DNA from: Diplonema papillatum
Taxonomy: Eukaryota; Euglenozoa; Diplonemea; Diplonemida; Diplonemidae
Assembly: GCA_030068145.1 (NCBI GenBank)
Contig: JAPJBO010000020.1
Span: 496,001-560,000 of the forward strand
DNA: 64,000 bases
Direction of reading: 5' to 3'
The position numbers and the translations under genes are program-made. The stretch's first letter is position 1. The number at the start of each line of letters is the position of its first letter. The notes under the pieces were generated by a model. That model searched no databases. It was given only the letters and a program-made list of their open reading frames with translations, and was not told the DNA's origin. This document shows positions 1 through 11,868 of this stretch, one piece after another.

Positions 1-1568
1 GACGGGGGGTCAGTGGGTCTGCATCCCGAGCACAGCCCTTTTTCAGTCCCCCCCGCGCGAAATAAGGGAAAAAAAAAAATGAAAATCGGGGGCGGGCTTG
101 GGGACTTACACTACCTCGGATTGGGTTCTGCCAGGTCTATAGTCTGGATTGGCCTCAGTAGAGCGACGGACAGAGGCCTGTCCGGGTTGCAGGGCAGGCC
201 GTTGTCGCAGGATGGGCCTTAAATAAACCCGATTTCTTTTCCCCGCTGCGCGGGGCATGGCCACACCCCCCCATTGAACAAGCCCAAAATATTTTGGGTC
301 GCTGCGAGGGGCACGGCCACCCACCCCCACTGAACAAACGCAGCAACGAAAACATGGCTGCATAATGTCCTGAGAAGCGGGCTCCGAAAAGAAAAAAAAA
401 GAAAGACAGACAAAAAAAAAAAAAAAGAAAAAGAAAAAAAAAGGGATATCGAACGGCCACGCCGACGGGTTAGGAGGGCTTCCCGCTTTTAACGCATGAC
501 CTTTGCGATACCTGTGGTGGTGGTCAGTGGTGACCCCTCAAAACCCCCCCGACTACGACCGACAGAATAAGAACGAAAAGCAACAGCAAAGCAAACCAAC
601 ACAACACACACAAAAGGGAGCAAAAAAAAACACAAGGGAACCCCACAGCCAAAAAAAGAAACACTGAAGAAGCCTCGCGCGCCCTGCGCGCTGGGGGCCT
701 TTCTTCATTTTCTTTTTCCTTTTCAAAGGTATGCAGCAAAGCTACAGCCGCTGATCCCCCAGCACACCGGCGCTTCTCGCTGCCGAAAAGGAGGCAAAAC
801 GAACGCTTTGTTTTTTTTTGCGACAACCAATTTCTGCTTCCCTGGAGACAGTATTTGCTACAGCTAAAAAGAACGTTGGCAGCGGTTTAACCAAATCACA
901 TACAGGTTAAATCGCACAAACAAAAGTGCAATGTGGGAGGCAATCAAACCGCCCGAGTAGGAGCCCTCTGATCATATATGATCAATTGCCACCTGAAACC
1001 ACGTCCAGGATTTGGGTGCAGGGTTGTGCGATCATGCGGACGGCCGACACACACGTCGCTAATACAGGAAAGGTGTTCTGAAGGGGTGGCGCGGGGTTTA
1101 CAAAAAGACAAGAACGTGGATGCCTGTAAGCAGGGCAAGGAAAGAGAAAGTCGAAGGAGTCTGTAGTCCAAAACAAGAAGCAGAAAAAGGATTTTGTTGT
1201 GTCGCTCTTCAAGCACCTGGATGTATTGAAGGCCATTGCTTTGGGTTTCTACAGATGTCTCCATTGATTTCCACACAAGCTTGGGGCTTGTATTTCAAAA
1301 ACCATCGCGAGAGTAGGAGAAAGAAGAAAGGAAAACAAGAGTTTTTCGTTGACCGCACTACCCTGATCCCAAATCCTGTGACGTGGTTTCAGGTTGGGGT
1401 AATGCGGGGGCAAGCGAAAGACACAACTACAACAAGGGCTGGTGAACTGAACATCCTGAGTACTCCAGCACGGACTACACGTTGCGCTCGCGAACCGGTA
1501 AAGCCCTCCTTGATTGCACAGCTGGGGACCTCATCCTGGAGTAGCGTTGTCTTCAGCATGGATTTGCC
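1..1568. other. Gene-free left part of unit 1
   Basis: No convincing gene. The stretch has A-rich runs (about 388-442), C- and G-rich short tracts, and a remnant of an inverted repeat (991-1030 against about 1293-1394). Short open frames exist on both strands but show no recognisable domain. The equivalents in units 2-4 (12398-14480, 23007-25089, 33595-35677) are the same, with a complete inverted repeat. Confidence 0.6.
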
Positions 1569-1605
1569 TCACAGAGACGTCAGCTGGAACAGACATCCGA
1601 CAGCT

Positions 1606-2103
1606 TCATGAAGTTCCTTGAGTCAGAAGAGGCTGGTCTTCCCCGCTTTGCAAGCGCAGCAGCTCAGGGTGACCTTTGGGGTACAGAAAGAATGTGCCCA
1701 CCCCGCGTGTTACCTTGATACACGTTGGTGGTGGCGTGCGAATGTTGAACTCCTCCACTTGTTTTTGCACGCGCTCCGGCCATTTCTTCGCATTCTTTGC
1801 CCCGAGGAAAAGTGGAATGCAACAGAGGCAGCAAAAACTGGAAATCAATAGCATTGGCATCATGCGTTTCTGCACGCCGGCCTCTTCGTCGTCAATGAAT
1901 GTGTAGACCTGCTTGCACCAACCGCAGATACGCTTTTTTTCTACGGTGTATGCGTGAGCCGTACATGCTTGGATTTTGGTGTAGTCGTTGGCATGATAGT
2001 TGCAGACCGGGGCCAGGCAGTTGGCACAGGACCACTGTGATGGTGAGTCGCATTCAGCACACTGTTCAACGACCACGGCCGCAGCCGGCACCGCGTCAGA
2101 CAT
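1606..2103 (-). CDS. Small Cys/His-rich zinc-binding-like protein with one hydrophobic segment (unit 1)
   Basis: Family not recognised. The ATG at 2103 follows an A-rich stretch and opens a frame of 165 codons. Cys and His residues are regularly paired: C15xxC18, C26xxC29, C34xxH37, C47xxH50, C60xxC63. This spacing resembles B-box or AN1 zinc fingers. Residues 81-101 are hydrophobic and Cys-rich (FCCLCCIPLFLG), a likely membrane segment or lipidated patch, followed by a basic stretch ending in NAKKWPERVQKQVEEF. After K130 comes AAG followed by GTAACA, a plausible splice donor at 1713. A phase-0 join to an acceptor ending at 1584 would give a tail of only LTSL and a stop at 1569, so the unspliced C-terminus may be intron. 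An earlier in-frame start up to 2445 exists but is not an ATG. Four copies differ almost only at residue 36 (Tyr here, Phe in the others). Confidence 0.6.
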   Translation of the reverse strand: MSDAVPAAAVVVEQCAECDSPSQWSCANCLAPVCNYHANDYTKIQACTAHAYTVEKKRICGWCKQVYTFIDDEEAGVQKRMMPMLLISSFCCLCCIPLFLGAKNAKKWPERVQKQVEEFNIRTPPPTCIKVTRGVGTFFLYPKGHPELLRLQSGEDQPLLTQGTS

Positions 2104-2411
2104 TTTCTTTTTTTTGTGTTGCTTGAAGTGTCCGGTTTGGTTGTCTGGCTGGGTAGGTGGTTGGTGGGCCTTTGAAGCGTGGACTGATGCCTCTCGCGCT
2201 GGAGGGTTCCACCCTTCGGCTTTTTTGTTGTGTTCCGGGTTCTTCGCTGTGTTGTTGTGCCAAACCGGTGGCCACCTAGGGCGCTCGACGTCTGAGCAAG
2301 TGTTGTCCTTCCCTTGTGTCGTGACACAGCCGGTAGCCAACAACGAGCAAGGCACTGCGCTCACCTTGGGCGCGCGAAGCAGCCGAGGTAGTCCCGCCTG
2401 CAGGGGATTCA

Positions 2412-2873
2412 ATGGTCGGCACGGCACCTGAACAACTCCAAGCAACCGCGGAAGAGCCAGCGGAGTCAGCTCAACTTGACATCTTCGGACCAGGCTACAC
2501 CGTCGTCGCAGAATACGAATCGGACGACGAAGACAACCGCACTGATTTTGCTTGCGTGGCCTCTGTTTTCTGCATCATCTCACTTCTTGTAGACACACAA
2601 AGCAGGACGCAAATCATAGACGCTGACGAGATACGGAGCCATCCCCTGACCCTGAGGCAAGCAGGAAATGAAAAAAGCAGAAGTTTGGCGTGGGTATGCT
2701 GTACTTGCGCTGCTAAAGGGCGACGAAACTGGAGGCTGGTGCAGCGTCGCCACAGCACCCAAACCCCCGGTATTCTTTTTTTTTGCTGCATCATTTTACT
2801 TTTTCCCCGGCAAAACCCATATGCTCGGGGGCCAGGAAAACCCTTGGAGGCTTGTGAAGTAGTGGGAACTTGA
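2412..2873 (+). CDS. Hypothetical protein, divergent to the Cys/His-rich gene (unit 1)
   Basis: No family recognised. The ATG at 2412 lies 308 bp from the ATG of the minus-strand gene, so the two could share a divergent promoter. The first 60 residues look coding: an acidic patch (EYESDDEDNRTD) followed by a hydrophobic stretch (FACVASVFCIISLLV) that could span a membrane. After about residue 60 the composition loses protein character and the frame runs into the 63-bp minisatellite, so the true gene may be spliced after the hydrophobic part or may be a fragment. Only near-identical copies exist here, so there is no conservation test. Confidence 0.3.
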   Translation: MVGTAPEQLQATAEEPAESAQLDIFGPGYTVVAEYESDDEDNRTDFACVASVFCIISLLVDTQSRTQIIDADEIRSHPLTLRQAGNEKSRSLAWVCCTCAAKGRRNWRLVQRRHSTQTPGILFFCCIILLFPRQNPYARGPGKPLEACEVVGT

Positions 2874-2947
2874 AATGCAGGTACCATGAAGATAGCAAGC
2901 ATTGGTAGTGCAGTGGTAGTAGTAGTGGGAACTTGAAATGTAGGTGC
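2859..2947. repeat. 63-bp minisatellite, 1.4 copies (unit 1)
   Basis: Repeat unit beginning GTAGTGGGAACTTGAAATG and containing GGTACCATGAAGATAGCAAG. This is the shortest allele-like form; the same site has about 19 repeats in unit 2 and 7 in unit 3. Confidence 0.9.
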
Positions 2948-2991
2948 CACATGGGACAGCAGACATTGTAGTAGTAGAACGAGCTTGAAAT

Positions 2992-3027
2992 AACCCTGGG
3001 TGGGGGTGGGTACCCCCACCCAGGGTT
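2992..3027. repeat. Perfect 16-bp inverted repeat with 4-nt loop (unit 1)
   Basis: AACCCTGGGTGGGGGT pairs perfectly with the sequence at 3012-3027 around a GGGT loop. It is very G/C-rich, so it could form a stable hairpin or a G-quadruplex. It sits between the minisatellite and the start of the repeat with AAGCCACGGACACA. Confidence 0.9.
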
Positions 3028-4195
3028 GTATCGGTTAAGCCACGGACACACTCAGCGAACCATCATCAACGTGTCTGCGGAGAGAACATCGATGTGAGTC
3101 TGGATTGTCGTGCCCGCTGTTCGTAGCTCGCCACAAAGCCGAAATGCGTGGAAGTCCACACCCGAAATGTGTGTGTGACACCCGCATTTTCAACTCCAGC
3201 TGTAACTCCACCTGTGAAGCTGGATTCCACCGTGTGGCTTTGTGCCAATTCCGACTCAAGCTTTTGCACGCTGCTGTTGACCGTATCTTGCCCCGGAGCG
3301 AACTCCTTCTTTGTCCCGCTGTTCCTCTGAGCTCCACGAGTCAACTGACAGTCTAATGGTACTTCCTCCGGCCGACCCCAGGGATTAAAAAACGGCGCAT
3401 GGTTCATGCCGCTGCAAGGCGGAGGATCGAGTTGACGTTAGCGAAAGAAAGGGGGAAAAGGGGGCAATTTGTTTAATTTGTTGAATCATGTCGCAGCCTT
3501 CAGTCAGTCATTTCTATTACAAGAGCTGCTGCATTCTTCACAGCCTGCCTAGTCAGAATAGGAGGCATCAAATTGGTAACAGAGACAAGACAAGCTTGAA
3601 CAAGAAGAGGAATGTGAAGGAGAGGGAATGCGAGTACGTGCTCGAGTGCTCAAACACGACCGTGTGTCCTACCGGCACAGCGTTGGTCGATCCTGTACGC
3701 CGTGGACACACACATGGCGGGCCGTCATTGCACAGCGCAGGGAGTGTGAGTGCCTGCGTCGGCGATGTGAGTCTGGTTTGTCAAAATGGCCGCTTGTACC
3801 TCGCCACAGCCAGGACTCCCCATGCTACGAGAGCACAGGAAAATCCCGTCACGGGGCGGAGGAGTATGTTAAAAGGGGGGAGGAATTAAACAGAGGCTTC
3901 TCGCCCGTGCAGACGACAAGGCAGAGCAACAGAAGCGTGAGGGGGCTAGGGGAGGGTTGAGAAAATGAAGGTTCGTGAGCGCTGCACCCATGCGCTGCGC
4001 TTGTTCTCGGGTTCTTCGTCTGCCTGGCGCATAGGTTGGCGCCGATAGTTTCTCACGAGTGCTCTGCCGTTGTCATGTCTGATACTTGTAATGCTTGGTG
4101 GGAACGAGGACGATAGGAAGATCTTCGCCCTCGTTCTTGGGTTTTGGATGGTCTGGAAATCGGCGTGGACCGTTGTGCGTCGTCGCTTGCCGAGC

Positions 4196-4477
4196 TCACG
4201 ACGACACCCAGAGGCACGAATCGGTCCCGTAGCGGACGGAGTCCAGCTTGTTGAACATCGCCTTCTTGCAGCCCACGGCACGCGCTTCAGCACCGATACG
4301 GGCGGCTCTGCCTTCGCTCCGTGCGTCCCGCAACGCGGCCTCGCAACGCTTCAGCGATTGTCCGATGGTCTGCTTGTTATCCGCAGCGTTACGCCTCTTC
4401 ACCTCACTCGGCTTGTTCATCATCCTTTCGCTGATCACGCTCGCGGTCCTCGTGTCGAAGTTCGTTTGGCTCATCAT
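4196..4477 (-). CDS. Conserved 93-aa hypothetical protein, copy 1 (unit 1)
   Basis: No family assigned. The two adjacent ATGs at 4477 and 4474 open a frame that reads MMSQTNFDTRT and ends at a stop at 4196. A strongly diverged copy at 43783-44067 keeps the whole frame, the start, the stop and the core KRRNAADNKQTIG, and differs only by substitutions and in-frame codon gains. This is the best coding evidence in the repeat region. The product is charged, without signal peptide or membrane segment, and its middle (about residues 40-85) looks helical. Spacing of small and hydrophobic residues faintly recalls a Qb-SNARE helix, which is only an impression. GTGAGC overlaps the stop and could be a splice donor. 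Confidence 0.6.
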   Translation of the reverse strand: MMSQTNFDTRTASVISERMMNKPSEVKRRNAADNKQTIGQSLKRCEAALRDARSEGRAARIGAEARAVGCKKAMFNKLDSVRYGTDSCLWVSS

Positions 4478-5851
4478 CTTCAAAAGCGGGAAGAGTGAAG
4501 TTTGTTTTGCGTGTGCGGGTGTGTGTATGTTTAAGTGAACCTTTTTGCGTGTTTTGAGTGCAGAGACAAGGTGGTCAACCCCGTGTATCGGTTAAGCTAC
4601 GGACACACTCAGCGAACCATCATCAACGTGTCTGCAGCGATGTGAGTCTGGATTGTCGTGCCCGCTGTTCGTAGCTCGCCACAATGCCAAAATGCGTGGA
4701 AGTCCACACCCGAAACGTGTGTGTGACACCCGCATTTTCAACTCCAGCTGTAACTCCACCTGTGAAGCTGGATTCCACCGTGTGGCTTTGTGCCAATTCC
4801 GACTCAAGCTTTTGCACGCTGCTGTTGACCGTATCTTGCCCCGGAGCGAACTTCTTCTTCGTCCCGCTGTTCCTCTGAGCTCTACGAGTCAACTGACAGT
4901 TAAATTCCGCTCCTTCGAGGGGTCACTCGGAGCCGTTGCTCCCACTCGTCCCGCGCATTTAACGTACATTTAATGCCGCGTTCGCCCAAACAGAATACGT
5001 GGTTACGGTCCTTAGCTGGCCTGCTAAAGCTGTGGGACAGAGCCGACGGCGCAGCCGCTGCTAGCAGGGGCGGCCTGTGCGGGCTGACTAAGCGACGGAG
5101 GCGGCAGGTGCGCAACCGTGGCTGTGAGTCTAACAGACGGAGCTCAGCTGGCGGCGAGCAAGCTTGCGTTTGCTGGCCGACCGCGCCATTCAACTCACGT
5201 GTCTATTGGATTGTCCCTCGCCGAGTCGGCCCTAGCAAGCCAGGGACCGCAACCTCATCGTCCGAGCATCGCAGAGCGGCAGACCTACTCACCGGTCAGC
5301 CCGCTTTGAATCGCAGTGTACGTGTGGGCTAGAGAAAGAAAAATGACCCGCCTCGACACAGCCCCCGACGACCTTGTCCCCCGTAGGGTGACCATGGTGT
5401 CCGCTGACCAATCGCCCATCTTTTCACTCGCAGTCCATGCTCGACTTGAGGAGGGGACAGCAGCCCCCTATCCCGGCGCGGCTGACGAAGGCCGCTCTAC
5501 TCCTCCCGAGGGGCGGCTCTCGTTGAGGCACGACAGGACCCCTGGCTTCTCCGCAGTGCCAAGGGCCTCCCTGAAAGAAGTATACTTGACACACTGGCAA
5601 GGCAGGCGCCGGCCGCCACACCTTCCAGCAGCGAAGACCACGACTTCGCCCGGCAAACCTTCGGGCGCCTCCGGGTGGCGCAGAGGGAAAAGTCTTAGTT
5701 CAATGTTTAGGCAGGACACTGCCTCTCATGCAACGGGCGGGGACCAGACCGACCCCCTCAAATGTAGGCGTCTGCATCACTTGCCCTGTGTCTTGGACAC
5801 CGTCCGCTGTCCTTATCGCTCGCAGGCTGGAGGCCCCCAGGAGCGCAGAGT

Positions 5852-6323
5852 GCCAGAGACCACTAAGTCAAACCCGGAACCTCTAAAAAAAAAGGCGGGG
5901 TAACTGATAGCAGGACAGAGACCACTAAGTCTATCAGAACTCACGCCGGGCAACCGGGCTGACTATGCCAACCGGAAGCCGAAGCAGGCGGGAAACCGAT
6001 AGCACGCTAAGTCTATCAGTGGTTACGCGCGCAACCGGGGGAGGTCAAAGACCACCGTGTCACCCGGAAGCTTGAAAGAAAAAGAAGGCGGCAACTGATA
6101 GCAGGACAGAGACCACTAAGTCTATCAGGAGTCACGCAGAGCAACCGGGGCAGGCCAGAGACCACTAAGTCAAACCCGGAAGCTCTAAAAAAGAAGGCGG
6201 GGTAACTGATAGCAGGACAGAGACCACTAAGTCTATCAGAAGCCACGCCGGGCAACCGGGCCGACGATGTCAGCCCGGAAGCCCAGAAAAGAAGGCGGTA
6301 ACCGATAGCACCAGGTCTATCAG
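5852..6323. repeat. 308-bp array, base form (unit 1, block 1)
   Basis: Built from three related subunits of about 115, 93 and 100 bp. Subunits contain GGCGG, then CTGATAG or CCGATAG, a short spacer ending CTAAGT, then CTATCAG and a CCGGG-rich part. CTGATAG and CTATCAG are inverted copies, so each subunit can form a 7-bp stem around a spacer of about 20 nt. Total 472 bp. Confidence 0.85.
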
Positions 6324-7323
6324 CGGCCACTGTGGGAAAAGTATACTCGACCTTGGTAGTGTCGCCAGTTCCGGAAAGCGACAGAGCCCGAAACCCCCGG
6401 ACAAGAAAATGCGTGTCCTGTTCGGTGGTTTCGTTCTCTGCCGGCGCTTTGCACGAAATTAGCTGGCATTAAATTCCCATCTCATGGTACTTCCTCCGGC
6501 CGACCCCAGGGATTAAAAAACGGCGCATGGTTCATGCCGCTGCGAGGCGGAGGATCGAGTTGACGTTAGCGAAAGAAAGGGGGAAAAGGGGGCAATTTGT
6601 TTAATTCGTTGAATCATGTCGCAGCCTTCAGTCAGTCATTTCTATTACAAGAGCTGCTGCATTCTTCACAGCCTGCCTAGTCAGAATAGGAGGCATCAAA
6701 TTGGTAACAGAGACAAGACAAGCTTGAACAAGAAGAGGAATGTGAAGGAGAGGGAATGCGAGTACGTGCTCGAGTGCTCAAACACGACCGTGTGTCCTAC
6801 CGGCACAGCGTTGGTCGATCCTGTACGCCGTGGACACACACATGGCGGGCCGTCATTGCACAGCGCAGGGAGTGTGAGTGCCTGCGTCGGCGATGTGAGT
6901 CTGGTTTGTCAAAATGGCCGCTTGTACCTCGCCACAGCCAGGACTCCCCATGCTACGAGAGCACAGGAAAATCCCGTCACGGGGCGGAGGAGTATGTTAA
7001 AAGGGGGGAGGAATTAAACAGAGGCTTCTCGCCAGTGCAGACGACAAGGCAGAGCAACAGAAGCGTGAGGGGGCTAGGGGAGGATTGAGAAAATGAAGGT
7101 TCGTGAGCGCTGCACCCATGCGCTGCGCTTGTTCTCGGGTTCTTCGTCTGCCTGGCGCATAGGTTGGCGCCGATAGTTTCTCACGAGTGCTCTGCCGTTG
7201 TCATGTCTGATACTTGTAATGCTTGGTGGGAACGAGGACGATAGGAAGATCTTCGCCCTCGTTCTTGGGTTTTGGATGGTCTGGAAATCGGCGTGGACCG
7301 TTGTGCGTCGTCGCTTGCCGAGC

Positions 7324-7605
7324 TCACGACGACACCCAGAGGCACGAATCGGTCCCGTAGCGGACGGAGTCCAGCTTGTTGAACATCGCCTTCTTGCAGC
7401 CCACGGCACGCGCTTCAGCACCGATACGGGCGGCTCTGCCTTCGCTCCGTGCGTCCCGCAACGCGGCCTCGCAACGCTTCAGCGATTGTCCGATGGTCTG
7501 CTTGTTATCCGCAGCGTTACGCCTCTTCACCTCACTCGGCTTGTTCATCATCCTTTCGCTGATCACGCTCGCGGTCCTCGTGTCGAAGTTCGTTTGGCTC
7601 ATCAT
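7324..7605 (-). CDS. Conserved 93-aa hypothetical protein, copy 2 (unit 1)
   Basis: Copy of the gene at 4196-4477 in the second inner block; the product is identical. Confidence 0.6.
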   Translation of the reverse strand: MMSQTNFDTRTASVISERMMNKPSEVKRRNAADNKQTIGQSLKRCEAALRDARSEGRAARIGAEARAVGCKKAMFNKLDSVRYGTDSCLWVSS

Positions 7606-8979
7606 CTTCAAAAGCGGGAAGAGTGAAGTTTGTTTTGCGTGTGCGGGTGTGTGTATGTTTAAGTGAACCTTTTTGCGTGTTTTGAGTGCAGAGACAAGGT
7701 GGTCAACCCCGTGTATCGGTTAAGCTACGGACACACTCAGCGAACCATCATCAACGTGTCTGCAGCGATGTGAGTCTGGATTGTCGTGCCCGCTGTTCGT
7801 AGCTCGCCACAATGCCAAAATGCGTGGAAGTCCACACCCGAAACGTGTGTGTGACACCCGCATTTTCAACTCCAGCTGTAACTCCACCTGTGAAGCTGGA
7901 TTCCACCGTGTGGCTTTGTGCCAATTCCGACTCAAGCTTTTGCACGCTGCTGTTGACCGTATCTTGCCCCGGAGCGAACTTCTTCTTCGTCCCGCTGTTC
8001 CTCTGAGCTCTACGAGTCAACTGACAGTTAAATTCCGCTCCTTCGAGGGGTCACTCGGAGCCGTTGCTCCCACTCGTCCCGCGCATTTAACGTACATTTA
8101 ATGCCGCGTTCGCCCAAACAGAATACGTGGTTACGGTCCTTAGCTGGCCTGCTAAAGCTGTGGGACAGAGCCGACGGCGCAGCCGCTGCTAGCAGGGGCG
8201 GCCTGTGCGGGCTGACTAAGCGACGGAGGCGGCAGGTGCGCAACCGTGGCTGTGAGTCTAACAGACGGAGCTCAGCTGGCGGCGAGCAAGCTTGCGTTTG
8301 CTGGCCGACCGCGCCATTCAACTCACGTGTCTATTGGATTGTCCCTCGCCGAGTCGGCCCTAGCAAGCCAGGGACCGCAACCTCATCGTCCGAGCATCGC
8401 AGAGCGGCAGACCTACTCACCGGTCAGCCCGCTTTGAATCGCAGTGTACGTGTGGGCTAGAGAAAGAAAAATGACCCGCCTCGACACAGCCCCCGACGAC
8501 CTTGTCCCCCGTAGGGTGACCATGGTGTCCGCTGACCAATCGCCCATCTTTTCACTCGCAGTCCATGCTCGACTTGAGGAGGGGACAGCAGCCCCCTATC
8601 CCGGCGCGGCTGACGAAGGCCGCTCTACTCCTCCCGAGGGGCGGCTCTCGTTGAGGCACGACAGGACCCCTGGCTTCTCCGCAGTGCCAAGGGCCTCCCT
8701 GAAAGAAGTATACTTGACACACTGGCAAGGCAGGCGCCGGCCGCCACACCTTCCAGCAGCGAAGACCACGACTTCGCCCGGCAAACCTTCGGGCGCCTCC
8801 GGGTGGCGCAGAGGGAAAAGTCTTAGTTCAATGTTTAGGCAGGACACTGCCTCTCATGCAACGGGCGGGGACCAGACCGACCCCCTCAAATGTAGGCGTC
8901 TGCATCACTTGCCCTGTGTCTTGGACACCGTCCGCTGTCCTTATCGCTCGCAGGCTGGAGGCCCCCAGGAGCGCAGAGT

Positions 8980-10375
8980 GCCAGAGACCACTAAGTCAAA
9001 CCCGGAACCTCTAAAAAAAAAGGCGGGGTAACTGATAGCAGGACAGAGACCACTAAGTCTATCAGAACTCACGCCGGGCAACCGGGCTGACTATGCCAAC
9101 CGGAAGCCGAAGCAGGCGGGAAACCGATAGCACGCTAAGTCTATCAGTGGTTACGCGCGCAACCGGGGGAGGTCAAAGACCACCGTGTCACCCGGAAGCT
9201 TGAAAGAAAAAGAAGGCGGCAACTGATAGCAGGACAGAGACCACTAAGTCTATCAGGAGTCACGCAGAGCAACCGGGGCAGGCCAGAGACCACTAAGTCA
9301 AACCCGGAAGCTCTAAAAACAAAAGAGAAGGCGGGGTAACTGATAGCAGGACAGAGACCACTAAGTCTATCAGAACTCACGCCGGGCAACCGGGCTGACT
9401 ATGCCAACCGGAAGCCGAAGCAGGCGGGTAACCGATAGCACGCTAAGTCTATCAGTAGTTACGCGCGCAGCCGGGGGAGGCCAAAGACCCCCATGTCACC
9501 CGGGAGCTTGAAAGAAAAAGAAGGCGGCAACTGATAGCAGGACAGAGACCACTAAGTCTATCAGGAGTCACGCAGAGCAACCGGGGCAGGCCAGAGACCA
9601 CTAAGTCAAACCCGGAAGCTCGAAAAACAAAAGAGAAGGCGGGGTAACTGATAGCAGGACAGAGACCACTAAGTCTATCAGAACTCACGCCGGGCAACCG
9701 GGCTGACTATGCCAACCGGAAGCCGAAGCAGGCGGGTAACCGATAGCACGCTAAGTCTATCAGTAGTTACGCGCGCAGCCGGGGGAGGCCAAAGACCCCC
9801 ATGTCACCCGGGAGCTTGAAAGAAAAAGAAGGCGGCAACTGATAGCAGGACAGAGACCACTAAGTCTATCAGGAGTCACGCAGAGCAACCGAGGCAGGCC
9901 AGAGACCACTAAATCAAACCCGGAAGCTCGAAAAACAAAAGAGAAGGCGGGGTAACTGATAGCAGGACAGAGACCACTAAGTCTATCAGAACTCACGCCG
10001 GGCAACCGGGCTGACTATGCCAACCGGAAGCCGAAGCAGGCGGGTAACCGATAGCACGCTAAGTCTATCAGTAGTTACGCGCGCAGCCGGGGGAGGCCAA
10101 AGACCCCCATGTCACCCGGGAGCTTGAAAGAAAAAGAAGGCGGCAACTGATAGCAGGACAGAGACCACTAAGTCTATCAGGAGTCACGCAGAGCAACCGG
10201 GGCAGGCCAGAGACCACTAAGTCAAACCCGGAAGCTCTAAAAAAGAAGGCGGGGTAACTGATAGCAGGACAGAGACCACTAAGTCTATCAGAAGCCACGC
10301 CGGGCAACCGGGCCGACGATGTCAGCCCGGAAGCCCAGAAAAGAAGGCGGTAACCGATAGCACCAGGTCTATCAG
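8980..10375. repeat. 308-bp array, three extra units (unit 1, block 2)
   Basis: Same array as 5852-6323, longer by exactly 924 bp, which is three 308-bp units. The third unit carries a small variant (CCGAGGCAGG, CTAAATC). Confidence 0.9.
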
Positions 10376-11374
10376 CGGCCACTGTGGGAAAAGTATACTC
10401 GACCTTGGTAGTGTCGCCAGTTCCGGAAAGCGACAGAGCCCGAAACCCCCGGACAAGAAAATGCGTGTCCTGTTCGGTGGTTTCGTTCTCTGCCGGCGCT
10501 TTGCACGAAATTAGCTGGCATTAAATTCCCATCTCATGGTACTTCCTCCGGCCGACCCCAGGGATTAAAAAACGGCGCATGGTTCATGCCGCTGCGAGGC
10601 GGAGGATCGAGTTGACGTTAGCGAAAGAAAGGGGGAAAAGGGGGCAATTTGTTTAATTCGTTGAATCATGTCGCAGCCTTCAGTCAGTCATTTCTATTAC
10701 AAGAGCTGCTGCATTCTTCACAGCCTGCCTAGTCAGAATAGGAGGCATCAAATTGTTAACAGAAACAAGACAAGCTTGAACAAGAAGAGGAATGTGAAGG
10801 AGAGGGAATGCGAGTACGTGCTTGAGTGCTCAAACACGACCGTGTGTCCTACCGGCACAGCGTTGGTCGATCCTGTACGCCGTGGACACACACAGGCGGG
10901 CCGTCATTGCACAGCGCAGGGAGTGTGAGTGCCTGCGTCGGCGATGTGAGTCTGGTTTGTCAAAATGGTCGCTTGTACCTCGCCACAGCCAGGACTCCCC
11001 ATGCTACGAGAGCACAGGAAAATCCCGTCACGGGGCGGAGGAGTATGTTAAAAGGGGGGAGGAATTAAACAGAGGCTTCTCGCCAGTGCAGACGACAAGG
11101 CAGAGCAACAGAAGCGTGAGGGGGCTAGGGGAGGATTGAGAAAATGAAGGTTCGTGAGCGCTGCACCCATGCGCTGCGCTTGTTCTCGGGTTCTTCGTCT
11201 GCCTGGCGCATAGGTTGGCGCCGATAGTTTCTCACGAGTGCTCTGCCGTTGTCATGTCTGATACTTGTAATGCTTGGTGGGAACGAGGACGATAGGAAGA
11301 TCTTCGCCCTCGTTCTTGGGTTTTGGATGGTCTGGAAATCGGCGTGGACCGTTGTGCGTCGTCGCTTGCCGAGC

Positions 11375-11656
11375 TCACGACGACACCCAGAGGCACGAAT
11401 CGGTCCCGTAGCGGACGGAGTCCAGCTTGTTGACCATCGCCTTCTTGCAGCCCACGGCACGCGCTTCAGCACCGATACGGGCGGCTCTGCCTTCGCTCCG
11501 TGCGTCCCGCAACGCGGCCTCGCAACGCTTCAGCGATTGTCCGATGGTCTGCTTGTTATCCGCAGCGTTACGCCTCTTCACCTCACTCGGCTTGTTCATC
11601 ATCCTTTCGCTGATCACGCTCGCGGTCCTCGTGTCGAAGTTCGTTTGGCTCATCAT
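11375..11656 (-). CDS. Conserved 93-aa hypothetical protein, copy 3 (unit 1)
   Basis: Copy in the third inner block. One residue near the C-terminus differs (KKAMVNKLD where copy 1 has KKAMFNKLD), matching the diverged copy at 43783. Confidence 0.6.
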   Translation of the reverse strand: MMSQTNFDTRTASVISERMMNKPSEVKRRNAADNKQTIGQSLKRCEAALRDARSEGRAARIGAEARAVGCKKAMVNKLDSVRYGTDSCLWVSS

Positions 11657-11868
11657 CTTCAAAAGCGGGAAGAGTGAAGTTTGTTTTGCGTGTGCGGGTG
11701 TGCGGGTGTGTGTATGTTTAAGTGAACCTTTTTGCGTGTTTTGCGTGCAGAGACAAAGTGGTCAACCCCGTGTATCGGTTAAGCCACGGACACACTCGGT
11801 GGACCAGCATCAACGTGTCTGCGGAGAGGACATCGATGTGAGTCTGGATTGTCGTGCCCGACGATGTT

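Larger units (their letters stand above)
3356..10535. repeat. Tandem inner blocks of unit 1 (3128 bp and 4052 bp)
   Basis: Block 1 (3356-6483) and block 2 (6484-10535) start with the same ATGGTACTTCCTCCGGCC sequence and are near-identical except that block 2 carries three extra 308-bp repeats. A third, partial block starts at 10536. Units 2, 3 and 4 have only two blocks each (starting 17402/21146, 27244/30531 and 37465/40901). Each block carries one copy of the 93-codon minus-strand gene. Confidence 0.9.

Noticed and set aside
3488-3889. 133-codon plus-strand frame starting MSQPSVSHFYYK in each inner block
   Set aside because: The diverged copy of the same region at 42735-42960 does not keep the frame, and the second half is the dispersed repeat.
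5316-5903. 195-codon plus-strand frame (repeated at 8444, 19362 and 39425)
   Set aside because: It runs into the 308-bp array, changes its end with an array deletion in unit 3 (29204-29701), and has no domain or diverged homologue.
8980-10375. CRISPR-like array
   Set aside because: Repeat units are 93-115 bp with related sequence throughout; there are no short identical repeats with unique spacers, and the context is eukaryotic.
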